Source of the DNA: Paracoccaceae bacterium
GTDB lineage: Bacteria > Pseudomonadota > Alphaproteobacteria > Rhodobacterales > Rhodobacteraceae
Length of the DNA: 10,304 nt
Reading direction: 5' to 3'
Assembly (NCBI GenBank): GCA_007134405.1
Contig: SLKW01000133.1
Coordinates: 1 to 10,304, forward strand
Of this stretch, positions 1 to 6,116 are shown piece after piece. The notes beneath the pieces were generated by a model, which was not told where the DNA came from, searched no databases, and saw only the letters and a list, made by a program, of their open reading frames with translations. Every line of letters starts with the position of its first letter. The first letter of the stretch is position 1. Both the position numbers and the translations under genes were made by a program.

Positions 1-62
1 CCGCGGGCGTGCGCGTCCCGGCGCGTCATCTTGTCGAAAATGCACACACCCCGTCTCGGCAT
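1..62 (-). CDS. Possible 5' end of an unidentified gene running off the left edge
   Basis: An open frame begins at an ATG (60-62, minus) and stays open to the window edge, giving 20 residues that start MPRRGVCIFDK and include a second Met at residue 12. A GGAG (70-73 on the minus strand) lies 7 nt upstream of the ATG, which is good ribosome-binding spacing. I recognise no family in so few residues, and codon bias over 20 codons decides nothing. If real, it would be co-directional with purD, with the 11-bp repeat block about 65-130 bp upstream of its start. It could equally be chance; low confidence. Confidence 0.2.
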   Translation of the reverse strand, partial: MPRRGVCIFDKMTRRDAHAR

Positions 63-126
63 GGTTGGTCTCCGGCCCCGGCGCGCCGCCCGTCGGTTAA
101 CGCACCCCAACCGCAACGGCCGTTTC

Positions 127-192
127 TGCCATACGCGTGCCATACGCTTGCCATACGTCTGCCATACGCTTGCCATACGCTTGCCATACGCC
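127..192. repeat. Six-copy 11-bp tandem repeat (TGCCATACGNN)
   Basis: Six uninterrupted 11-bp units start at 127, 138, 149, 160, 171 and 182. Each holds the same 8-mer GCCATACG (128-135, 139-146, 150-157, 161-168, 172-179, 183-190), while the three bases between cores vary (CGT, CTT, TCT, CTT, CTT, CCT). A degenerate seventh unit, TGCCAGCG, follows at 193-200. The block ends a few bases past the purD stop codon. Reading frames through it shift every unit, so it is not a coding repeat. The 11-bp period is close to one helical turn, so cores would lie on nearly the same face of the DNA. A replication-slippage microsatellite is the simplest explanation. Confidence 0.95.
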
Positions 193-204
193 TGCCAGCG
201 CGGC

Positions 205-1479
205 TCAGAGCGCCCGCCAGCCGATGTCGCGGCGGCAGAATCCGCCCGGCCAATCGATCGCGTCCACCATCGCATAGGCCGCGTCACGCGCCGCCTGCAG
301 GCTGTCGCCGCGGGCCGTTACGTTCAGCACCCGCCCGCCGCTGGCAACCAGTTTCCCGTCCCGCCGCGCGGTGCCGGCATGAAAGACCATGCGCCACGAA
401 TCCTCGGGCATCGCGTCCAAGCCACGGATCTCGCTGCCCTTTTCGTAATCGCCCGGATAGCCCCGCGCCGCCATGACGACCGTGATCGCGTGATCCTCGG
501 CCCAGCTGACGGCGCAATCCTTCAGCCGCCCCTCGGCGCAGGCCAGCATCAGGTCCAGCGCCTGCGCGCCCAGCCGCATCATCAGGACCTGCGCCTCCGG
601 ATCGCCGAAGCGGACGTTGTATTCCACCAGCCGCGCCTTGCCCGCGTCGATCATCAGCCCGGCATAGAGCACCCCGCGATAGGGCGACCCGCGCCGCGCC
701 ATCTCGGCCACCGTGGGCTCGATGATCCGCGCAAGTACCTGTTCCTGCAGCGCTTCCGTCAGCACCGGGGCTGGCGAATAGGCCCCCATCCCGCCGGTGT
801 TCGGCCCCGTGTCGCCCTCGCCCACGCGCTTGTGGTCCTGCGCGGTGCCGATGGGAAGCACGTGCTCGCCGTCGACCAGAACGAAGAACGAGGCCTCCTC
901 TCCCGCCATGAACTCCTCGATCACGACCGAGGCGCCGGCCTCGCCGAACGCGCCCGCGAACATCGCCTCGACGGCCGCCACCGCGTCATCGACGCTCTCG
1001 GCCACCACGACGCCCTTGCCGGCGGCCAGCCCGTCGGCCTTGACGACGATCGGCGCGCGCATGGCCTCGAAATGCGCGCGGACATGCGCCTTGGCTTCGG
1101 CCGGGTCGGTGAAGCGCGCCCAGGCGGCGGTCGGCGCACCGCAGGCATCGCAGACTTCCTTTGTGAAGGCTTTCGACGATTCCAGCCGCGCCGCCGCCGC
1201 CGACGGCCCGAAAGCGGCGATCCCGGCCTCGGCCAGCGCGTCGGCCACGCCCGCGGCCAGCGGCGCCTCGGGGCCGATCACGACGAAATCGACGGCGTTT
1301 TCCTCGCAGAACCGCACCACCAGCGCCGGTTTCGCAGCATCGAGCGTGGCGCATTCGGCGATCTCGGCAATGCCCGCGTTCCCCGGCGCGACGATCAGCC
1401 GGTCGCATTTCGGGTTCTGCTTGATCGCCCAGGCGAGCGCATGCTCGCGTCCGCCGCCGCCCAGCACCAGGATGTTCAT
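205..1479 (-). CDS. purD: Phosphoribosylamine-glycine ligase (GARS)
   Basis: PurD is the cytosolic enzyme that joins 5-phosphoribosylamine and glycine with ATP to make GAR, the second step of de novo purine synthesis. The product is 424 residues, the usual size for the family. The N-terminal nucleotide-binding loop GGGGREH is at 7-13. The ATP-grasp domain shows KADGLAAGKG (147-156), the EE pair at 188-189, DTGPNTGGMGAYSPAP (223-238) and the metal-site segment EYNVRFGDPE (286-295). The start was chosen at MNILVLGGGG, with an AGGGGG-type ribosome site about 8 nt upstream; the open frame extends 20 codons further but adds only low-complexity sequence. It is divergent from xseA, as is common in this family of bacteria. 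The C-terminus is complete. No other purine genes are adjacent. Confidence 0.97.
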   Translation of the reverse strand: MNILVLGGGGREHALAWAIKQNPKCDRLIVAPGNAGIAEIAECATLDAAKPALVVRFCEENAVDFVVIGPEAPLAAGVADALAEAGIAAFGPSAAAARLESSKAFTKEVCDACGAPTAAWARFTDPAEAKAHVRAHFEAMRAPIVVKADGLAAGKGVVVAESVDDAVAAVEAMFAGAFGEAGASVVIEEFMAGEEASFFVLVDGEHVLPIGTAQDHKRVGEGDTGPNTGGMGAYSPAPVLTEALQEQVLARIIEPTVAEMARRGSPYRGVLYAGLMIDAGKARLVEYNVRFGDPEAQVLMMRLGAQALDLMLACAEGRLKDCAVSWAEDHAITVVMAARGYPGDYEKGSEIRGLDAMPEDSWRMVFHAGTARRDGKLVASGGRVLNVTARGDSLQAARDAAYAMVDAIDWPGGFCRRDIGWRAL

Positions 1480-1511
1480 CTGCCCGCCCCCTTGGCCCCT
1501 GTCGCCCGGCG

Positions 1512-1539
1512 TTCTAAGGTCGCCCGGCCGGCATGACAA
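1512..1539 (-). promoter_or_regulatory. Candidate sigma-70 promoter for purD
   Basis: On the minus strand TTGTCA (1539-1534, 5/6 to TTGACA) is separated by 16 bp from TTAGAA (1517-1512). This predicts a start near 1505 and a leader of roughly 25 nt before the purD ATG at 1479, which would contain the purine-rich ribosome site. The -35 box overlaps the first possible xseA ATG at 1533. This is motif and spacing evidence only. Confidence 0.35.
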
Positions 1540-1550
1540 GCGAGGGCCGC

Positions 1551-3101
1551 ATGGACCTGCTCGAAGACCCTGCGCCGTCGAACGCGCATGATTTCACCGT
1601 TTCGGAGCTTTCCGGCGCGGTCAAACGCGTGATCGAGGGCGAATTCGGCCGCGTTCGTGTCCGGGGCGAGGTCGGCCGCGTCGTGATCGCGCGCACCGGG
1701 CACATGTATTTCGACCTGAAGGACGACCGCTCGGTCATCGCCGCGGTCAGCTGGAAGGGCCAGGTCGCCCGCATGACCGTGCGGCCCGAGGAGGGGATGG
1801 AGGTCATCGCCACCGGGCGCGTGACCACCTACGCGCCGCAGTCGAAGTACCAGCTGCAGGTGGAAAACGTCGAACCGGCGGGCGCCGGCGCACTGATGGC
1901 GATGCTGGAGGCGCGCAAGAAGGCACTCTCGGCCGAGGGGCTCTTCGACCCCGCGCGCAAGAAGCCCATCCCGTACCTGCCGCAGGTGATCGGCGTCATC
2001 TCCTCGCCCTCGGGCGCGGTTATCCGTGACATCCTGCACCGGCTGGCGGACCGCTTTCCGCGCCATGTGATCCTCTGGCCCGTCGCCGTGCAGGGCGAGC
2101 GTTGTCCGTCGGACGTGGTGCGCGCGATCCGGGGATTCAACGCGCTGCCCCGCGGGGGCGCGGTGCCGCGGCCTGACGTGCTGATCGTCGCGCGCGGCGG
2201 CGGCTCAATCGAGGATCTGTGGGGCTTCAACGACGAAGCCGTGGTGCGCGCGGCAGCCGACAGCGCCATCCCGCTCATCTCGGCGGTGGGGCATGAAACC
2301 GACACGACGCTGATCGACTTCGCCGCCGACCGCCGCGCGCCGACACCCACGGCGGCGGCCGAAATGGCCGTTCCGGTGCGGGCCGAGCTTCTGGCGCAGG
2401 TGGCGACACTGGCAGCGCGGCTCGACCGTGGGGGCAAGGGCGCGGTGGAGACGCGCGCCCAGCATCTGCGCCACCTTGCCCGCGCGCTGCCCCGGCCCGA
2501 GGCGTTGCTGGCAACGGCAACGCAGCGGTTCGACCTGGCCTCCGGCCGGTTTTCCGGCTCGCTCCGGGCGCTCGCGGACCGCAAGCGCCTGGACCTGAGT
2601 CGCGCCGCCGCCGGTCTGCGCCCGGGCACGCTGATTGCCCGGCTGCGCGCCGCGACCGAAAGCTCGGCGCGTTGCGGCGCGCAGCTTGCCCCGGCGCTCC
2701 GCCGTGGGGTCGAGGACCGCGCGCGCGCGCTCGCTCGACTGCGGTTGAGCGCGGTGCCGCTGCAGCGCGAAATCGCCCGTGCGCGGCCGCAGATCGAGAC
2801 GCTGGCGCGCCGGGCCGATGCGGCCATGCGCCTGAGCCTGACACGCGCCGCCGACCGGCTGGAGGCGCTCGACCGGATGCGCCAGACGCTGGGCTACCGC
2901 GAAACGCTGGCGCGCGGCTTCGCCATCCTGCGCGACCCCGATGGCGCGCCGGTGACGCAGGCGGCGGTGGCGCGGGGCCTGCCGCGGTTCAAGGTCGAAC
3001 TGGGCGACGGGGCGTTCGACGCGGCCCCGCTTGTGCCCGACAGTCGGCCCAAACGCGCCCCGAAACCGCCGCGCCCGCCCGATCAGGGCTCGCTGTTCTG
3101 A
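1551..3101 (+). CDS. xseA: Exodeoxyribonuclease VII large subunit
   Basis: XseA, with the small subunit XseB (not in this window), degrades single-stranded DNA from both ends into oligonucleotides during repair and recombination. The 516-residue product has the N-terminal OB-fold (about 15-110, including GHMYFDLKDDR), then the catalytic domain: SSPSGAVIRD (151-160), ARGGGSIEDLW (214-224), GHETDTTLIDFAAD (247-260) and RAPTPTAAA (262-270). A long Arg/Ala-rich helical region follows, and near the C-terminus is the family segment LGYRETLARGFAIL. The last residues, QGSLF, end a Pro/Lys/Arg-rich tail. I chose the ATG at 1551 (MDLLEDP), with AGGG 4 nt upstream and agreement with relatives that begin MSDLL or MDLL. 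The in-frame ATG at 1533 would add MTSEGR and cannot be excluded. Confidence 0.95.
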   Translation: MDLLEDPAPSNAHDFTVSELSGAVKRVIEGEFGRVRVRGEVGRVVIARTGHMYFDLKDDRSVIAAVSWKGQVARMTVRPEEGMEVIATGRVTTYAPQSKYQLQVENVEPAGAGALMAMLEARKKALSAEGLFDPARKKPIPYLPQVIGVISSPSGAVIRDILHRLADRFPRHVILWPVAVQGERCPSDVVRAIRGFNALPRGGAVPRPDVLIVARGGGSIEDLWGFNDEAVVRAAADSAIPLISAVGHETDTTLIDFAADRRAPTPTAAAEMAVPVRAELLAQVATLAARLDRGGKGAVETRAQHLRHLARALPRPEALLATATQRFDLASGRFSGSLRALADRKRLDLSRAAAGLRPGTLIARLRAATESSARCGAQLAPALRRGVEDRARALARLRLSAVPLQREIARARPQIETLARRADAAMRLSLTRAADRLEALDRMRQTLGYRETLARGFAILRDPDGAPVTQAAVARGLPRFKVELGDGAFDAAPLVPDSRPKRAPKPPRPPDQGSLF

Positions 3102-3146
3102 AAAATGATATCCTGAAGATTACTATTTGCCCTGGCCGTGCCCAGA

Positions 3147-3171
3147 AAAATAATACCTCCGATATTATTTT
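3147..3171. terminator. AT-only perfect hairpin between convergent xseA and pth
   Basis: AAAATAATA (3147-3155) and TATTATTTT (3163-3171) are a perfect 9-bp inverted repeat around a 7-nt loop, CCTCCGA. It sits in an AT-rich island (about 3102-3173) that contrasts sharply with the GC-rich surroundings. On the minus strand the right arm runs into TTTTTCT, so it could end pth transcripts; on the plus strand it could end xseA. An AT-only stem is weak for a standard intrinsic terminator, so a protein site or RNA element is an alternative. Confidence 0.4.
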
Positions 3172-3208
3172 AGACCGTGCGGGCGCGCGGCGGGATTCCG
3201 GGGCCTGG

Positions 3209-3946
3209 TCAGCGGAACCGGTCGATCAGTTTCTGAAGCGCGCTGCGGGTATCCGGCGCGGGCTGCGGGGCCGGTTCGGACTCTGGGCACGGCTCGGGTT
3301 TGGGCGCGGCCTCCGCCTTCACCTCGGATTTTCCTTTTCCGCGGGACGCGGGTGGTGGCTTTGCCCCGGCGTTGCGCGCGGGCGCGGTGCGGGCCGCGAC
3401 GGCATTGAGAAACCGCGCGCTGTCGCCCTGCGCCAGATGCGGCGCGCCGTCACCGACCCCGCGCAGGAGGTCGTCGAGCCAGCCCTCGTCGGCGCGCGCG
3501 AAATCGTGCAGCACATAGGCCGAGACCTGGTCCTTGTGCCCCGGATGGCCGATCCCCAGCCGCACCCGCTGAAACCCGCCCCCCGAATGCGCCATGATCG
3601 AGCGCAGCCCGTTGTGCCCCGCATGCCCGCCGCCAATCTTCACCCGGCACTTGCCCGGCGCGAGGTCCAGCTCGTCGTGAAAGACGGTGACATCGGCCAG
3701 GTCGATCTTGTGAAAGCGCATCGCCGCGCCCACCGACTGGCCGGACAGGTTCATGAAGGTCTGCGGCTTCAGCAGCAAAACCTTCTCGCCGCCCAGCATG
3801 CCCTCGGCCAGCTCGCCCTGGAACTTCGACCGCCAGGGCGAAAAGCCGTGATCCTCGGCGATCCGCTCGACGGCCATGAAGCCGATATTGTGGCGATTGC
3901 CCGCGTATTTCGCGCCCGGATTGCCCAGGCCCACCCAGAGTTTCAT
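3209..3946 (-). CDS. pth: Peptidyl-tRNA hydrolase with extended C-terminal tail
   Basis: Pth cleaves the ester bond of peptidyl-tRNAs that drop off the ribosome, recycling tRNA in the cytosol. The bacterial Pth core is intact: GLGNPG (6-11, Asn9), NRHNIGF with the catalytic His19, FMNLSG (Asn66), HDELDL (Asp91) and [12 protein letters not shown] (Asn112). These match the known Asn10/His20/Asp93/Asn114 positions of the E. coli enzyme shifted by one or two. The protein is 245 residues, about 50 longer than the E. coli form. The extra part is a Pro/Ala/Glu/Lys-rich linker (about 190-233) ending in a short amphipathic helix-like segment, [12 protein letters not shown] strong GGAGGGG ribosome site (3950-3956, minus) precedes the ATG. 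It lies 103 bp downstream of rplY in the same direction and converges with xseA. Confidence 0.96.
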   Translation of the reverse strand: MKLWVGLGNPGAKYAGNRHNIGFMAVERIAEDHGFSPWRSKFQGELAEGMLGGEKVLLLKPQTFMNLSGQSVGAAMRFHKIDLADVTVFHDELDLAPGKCRVKIGGGHAGHNGLRSIMAHSGGGFQRVRLGIGHPGHKDQVSAYVLHDFARADEGWLDDLLRGVGDGAPHLAQGDSARFLNAVAARTAPARNAGAKPPPASRGKGKSEVKAEAAPKPEPCPESEPAPQPAPDTRSALQKLIDRFR

Positions 3947-3998
3947 GCGCCCCTCCGATTGCCGCCCTTTCCCTGCCGCCGTGCGTCCCGAAATGCAA

Positions 3999-4024
3999 GA
4001 ACCCCGCCTTGCGGGGCGGGGTTC
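3999..4024 (-). terminator. GC-rich intrinsic terminator after rplY
   Basis: A perfect 10-bp stem, GAACCCCGCC (3999-4008) with GGCGGGGTTC (4015-4024), encloses a 6-nt loop. Read on the minus strand it lies 26 nt past the rplY stop codon and is followed by TTGCATTT, a modest U-rich run. It would end or attenuate rplY transcription ahead of pth. On the plus strand no T-run follows, so the minus direction is favoured. Confidence 0.75.
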
Positions 4025-4049
4025 ATGACTGCGTCCGGCAGGCGGAGGA

Positions 4050-4667
4050 TCAGATGTCCTCTTCCTCGGCCTCTTCTTCTTCCTCCTCGGCGGTCAGGCC
4101 CTTCGGCGCCGCGATATTGGCGATCACGAAGTTCCGCGTGATCGTGGGCTTCGCGCCCTCGGGCAGGGCGATGTCGCCGATATGGATCACGTCGCCGATC
4201 TGCTTGCCAGCCAGGTCCACGACGATCTTCTCGGGGATGTCGCCCGCGACAACGTTCAATTCGACCTCGGAGCGCGTTACGGTCAGGTTGCCGCCGCGCT
4301 TCAGCCCCGGCGCCTGGCCGTGATTGATGAACTCGACATTGATGAAGAGGTTGATGCGGCTCGTCCGGCGCAGGCGCATCAGGTCGACATGCGTCGGCAG
4401 ATCCTTGATGACGTCGCGCTGCACCGAGCGGCAGATGACGCGCACGTCGTCCTGCCCCTCGACCTTCAGGTTCCACAGCTTCGAGAGGAACCGCCCCTCC
4501 TTCAGCTTCTTCAGGAGGTAGTTGTATTCAATGTTCACGGACAGCGGATCGGCGCCGCCTCCATAAACCACGCCAGGTACCTTGCCTTCGCGGCGAGCTT
4601 GACGGGCGGCCCCCTTGCCTGTCCCCGTCCGTACCTCGGCGATCAGATCAGGGATCTCACCAGCCAT
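4050..4667 (-). CDS. rplY: 50S ribosomal protein L25/Ctc
   Basis: L25 binds 5S rRNA in the large ribosomal subunit; the long Ctc/TL5-type form carries a second beta domain. The 205-residue product fits the long form. Residues about 5-95 are the 5S-binding L25 domain ([20 protein letters not shown] at 17-36, PTHVDLMRL at 91-99), and about 100-190 are the TL5 C-terminal domain ([27 protein letters not shown]). The final segment is an acidic tail of eleven Glu and one Asp interrupted by a single Ala (194-204). I chose the start at MAGEIPD, the form usual in Rhodobacteraceae, with GGAG 8 nt upstream. A second in-frame ATG at 4688 with its own GGAGGGG upstream would add MQLGVSD. The gene is followed by a terminator and then pth. 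Confidence 0.95.
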   Translation of the reverse strand: MAGEIPDLIAEVRTGTGKGAARQARREGKVPGVVYGGGADPLSVNIEYNYLLKKLKEGRFLSKLWNLKVEGQDDVRVICRSVQRDVIKDLPTHVDLMRLRRTSRINLFINVEFINHGQAPGLKRGGNLTVTRSEVELNVVAGDIPEKIVVDLAGKQIGDVIHIGDIALPEGAKPTITRNFVIANIAAPKGLTAEEEEEEAEEEDI

Positions 4668-4712
4668 ATCGGATACTCCAAGTTGCATATGGTACGCGCC
4701 CCTCCAAGGGTG

Positions 4713-4758
4713 GATGCGCGCATCGCGTGCCCATAGACGCTTTCGTCGCGCTTGAAAA
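4713..4758 (-). promoter_or_regulatory. Possible rplY promoter and a 12-bp palindrome in its leader
   Basis: GATGCGCGCATC (4713-4724) is a perfect 12-bp palindrome 46 bp upstream of the chosen rplY start. On the minus strand TTTTCA (4758-4753) and TATGGG (4735-4730) are 17 bp apart, a weak sigma-70-like pair that would place transcription start beside the palindrome. The palindrome is plain in the sequence; the promoter reading and any operator role are inference. Confidence 0.25.
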
Positions 4759-4807
4759 GACCCCGCCCGGAATGACCCTGCCGCCCCAGCGCGCCGCTTT
4801 CGCCCCA

Positions 4808-4836
4808 TTGGCACCGGCCGGGCGCGCCCCTATCAT
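4808..4836 (+). promoter_or_regulatory. Near-consensus sigma-70 promoter, predicted leaderless start
   Basis: TTGGCA (4808-4813, 5/6 to TTGACA) and TATCAT (4831-4836, 5/6 to TATAAT) are separated by exactly 17 bp. Transcription would normally begin 6-8 nt past the -10 box, at about 4842-4844, which coincides with the ATG at 4843. The absence of any Shine-Dalgarno sequence before that ATG is consistent with a leaderless mRNA. Confidence 0.55.
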
Positions 4837-4842
4837 CCGGCG

Positions 4843-5511
4843 ATGCAGACCCGACCCGATAGCCGATATCTCGCCGAGCTCAACGAACGCCTGTTTGCGC
4901 ATTTCGTGGGCGGAGCCTGGCGCGCGCCGCTGTCGGACCGGCTTCTGCCGGTCACCGGCGCGGCGGGTGCGGCCCTGGGCCGGATCGTCTGCGCCGGAGC
5001 CAGGGACATCGCCCGCGCGCGCGGCGTCCTGCGCCAAGGGCCGGACCCGGACGCCATCGATGCCGATGCGCTCTGGGCGGCGATGCTTGCCGAAGCCCCG
5101 CTGCTGCGCACCATCCGCGCCCAGGAGGGGTTCACCGACGACCAACTTACCGCGCCTGCGCCGCTGACTCCGGCGGGCCGCGGGCCGCTTGTCTTGCTGA
5201 CGGCCGCCGACACACCGCTCGACCGGATCGCGGGGGCACTGCTGGCGGGGGCGGGGAGAGGCATGATCTGGAAGCCCGCACCCGCCGCCGCGGCCTCGGC
5301 GCATCTGCTCATGCGGGCCGTGGGGCCGCTTGCGCGCGGGCGCCTGGCGCTCCTGCAGGGCGATCACGCGACGGGCGCGCTGCTGGCCGGGCAGGGGGCC
5401 GCGCAGGAAAGCGGGCAGGGCGGCCTGATCTGGGCGGGCGCCGGGCCGTTGCCCGAAGGGTTGCCGACGCCACTTGTCAATCTTGCGGCCACAGATCCGT
5501 GCCGCCCATGA
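4843..5511 (+). CDS. Truncated aldehyde-dehydrogenase-like protein, no catalytic region
   Basis: This 222-residue product resembles the N-terminal half of an NAD-dependent aldehyde dehydrogenase (family length about 450-500). Residues 16-58 follow the family opening ([14 protein letters not shown], then [25 protein letters not shown]). Residues 114-178 follow the cofactor-binding segment ([20 protein letters not shown], then [17 protein letters not shown] and LLQGD, where ALDHs have the P-A-L-AAGN-VVLKP-E pattern). The nucleophilic cysteine and general-base glutamate regions are absent; the only cysteines are at 50 and 219. ALDH activity is therefore not expected. The frame is intact with good codon bias and a convincing promoter, so it may be a retained small protein rather than a fresh pseudogene. 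The family assignment is from memory of motifs and is moderate. Its last 35 nt overlap the ppk2 remnant on the other strand. Confidence 0.6.
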   Translation: MQTRPDSRYLAELNERLFAHFVGGAWRAPLSDRLLPVTGAAGAALGRIVCAGARDIARARGVLRQGPDPDAIDADALWAAMLAEAPLLRTIRAQEGFTDDQLTAPAPLTPAGRGPLVLLTAADTPLDRIAGALLAGAGRGMIWKPAPAAAASAHLLMRAVGPLARGRLALLQGDHATGALLAGQGAAQESGQGGLIWAGAGPLPEGLPTPLVNLAATDPCRP

Positions 5512-5665
5512 TGCGCGGGTCGGGGCTGCCGACCGCCTTGGCATCCATCCGGTCGTAGTCGAAAGCGCCGAGGATCCGCTGGATCGCGGCAAGGCGCGCG
5601 CGGTACTTGTCATCGCCACGGATCACCGTCCACGGCGCGAAGTCGTCGAAGGGCAGGGGGGGCAT
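5477..5665 (-). pseudogene. ppk2: Polyphosphate kinase 2 remnant (C-terminal end)
   Basis: The 62-codon frame from the ATG at 5665 reads MPPLPFDD followed by [20 protein letters not shown] and QRILGAFDY, ending [14 protein letters not shown]. The APWTVIR-DDK-RARL-AI-LL-FDY pattern is the C-terminal signature of PPK2, which transfers phosphate between polyphosphate and nucleotides. PPK2 proteins are usually about 230-300 residues; the Walker A, Walker B and lid parts are missing. The opening MPPLPFD resembles the LPFDG start of many PPK2 proteins, so an internal deletion that joined both ends is possible. The frame is also open upstream to about 5746 without recognisable PPK2 sequence. It converges with, and overlaps by 35 nt, the ALDH-like gene. 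Kinase activity is not expected; whether it is translated is unknown. Confidence 0.55.
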
Positions 5666-5748
5666 CGTCGCTCTTGGCACCAAAGCCTGGGCGCTACCTT
5701 GCCAGGCGTGGGCTTGCCAAACGCGACCGCGCCCGGCAAGCCTTGGTC

Positions 5749-6099
5749 ATGACGACCCCGATTTCCGCGATCCGCAACCTGGGCCCGGCGGTGGAGGCCG
5801 CCTTCGCCCGCGCCGGGATCACGTCGGCCGAGGAATTGCGCGCGTTGGGTCCGGATCCGGCCTATGCGCGGCTTCTGGAAAGCGGGCACCGGCCGCATTT
5901 CATCGCCTACTACGTCCTGGTCATGGGACTTCAGGGCCGACCCTGGAACGATTGCCGCGGGGCTGAGAAAGCCGCACTGCGGCAACGGTTCGATGGGCTG
6001 AAATCCGCTCATGCACCCAGCAAGGGCCTTGCCCGATTCGAAGCGGTGCTGGATGAAATTGGCGTGGTGCCGCGAAAACCCGAAAACGGGCGCGGCTGA
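5749..6099 (+). CDS. TfoX C-terminal domain protein
   Basis: The 116-residue protein consists almost entirely of a TfoX C-terminal domain: SAIRNLGPAVEAAFARAGI (residues 5-23), TSAEELRALGPDPAYARLLE, then the helical segment FIAYYVLVMGLQGRPWNDC. In gammaproteobacteria TfoX/Sxy activates competence genes together with CRP; in alphaproteobacteria such one-domain versions are common and their role is not established. The helix-hairpin-helix-like fold suggests nucleic acid or protein binding. The start at 5749 (MTTPISAIRNLGP) matches the domain edge; it has no strong ribosome site, and the frame is open 25 codons further upstream. A TTGGCA at 5674-5679 with TACCTT at 5695-5700 is a weak possible promoter. 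The next gene starts 17 bp downstream, so the two are probably co-transcribed. Confidence 0.85.
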   Translation: MTTPISAIRNLGPAVEAAFARAGITSAEELRALGPDPAYARLLESGHRPHFIAYYVLVMGLQGRPWNDCRGAEKAALRQRFDGLKSAHAPSKGLARFEAVLDEIGVVPRKPENGRG

Positions 6100-6116
6100 T
6101 CTTCGAGGGATGGAAG

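Noticed and set aside
95..104. GGTTAACGC shared by 95-103 and 6750-6758
   Set aside because: A 9-bp match with a palindromic GTTAAC core is plausible by chance in 10 kb, and neither copy has consistent placement relative to a gene start.
127..192. CRISPR array
   Set aside because: The 11-bp units with 3-bp variable gaps are far shorter than CRISPR repeats and spacers, and no cas genes are present.
31..1536. 501-codon plus-strand open frame antisense to purD
   Set aside because: It is a shadow of purD, which has all family motifs on the other strand. The translation is Arg/His/Pro-rich with no domain, as expected from GC-rich antisense frames.
2672..4141. 489-codon plus-strand frame spanning the xseA end, the AT island and pth antisense
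   Set aside because: It overlaps xseA in another frame and pth on the other strand. It crosses the hairpin region and encodes no recognisable domain.
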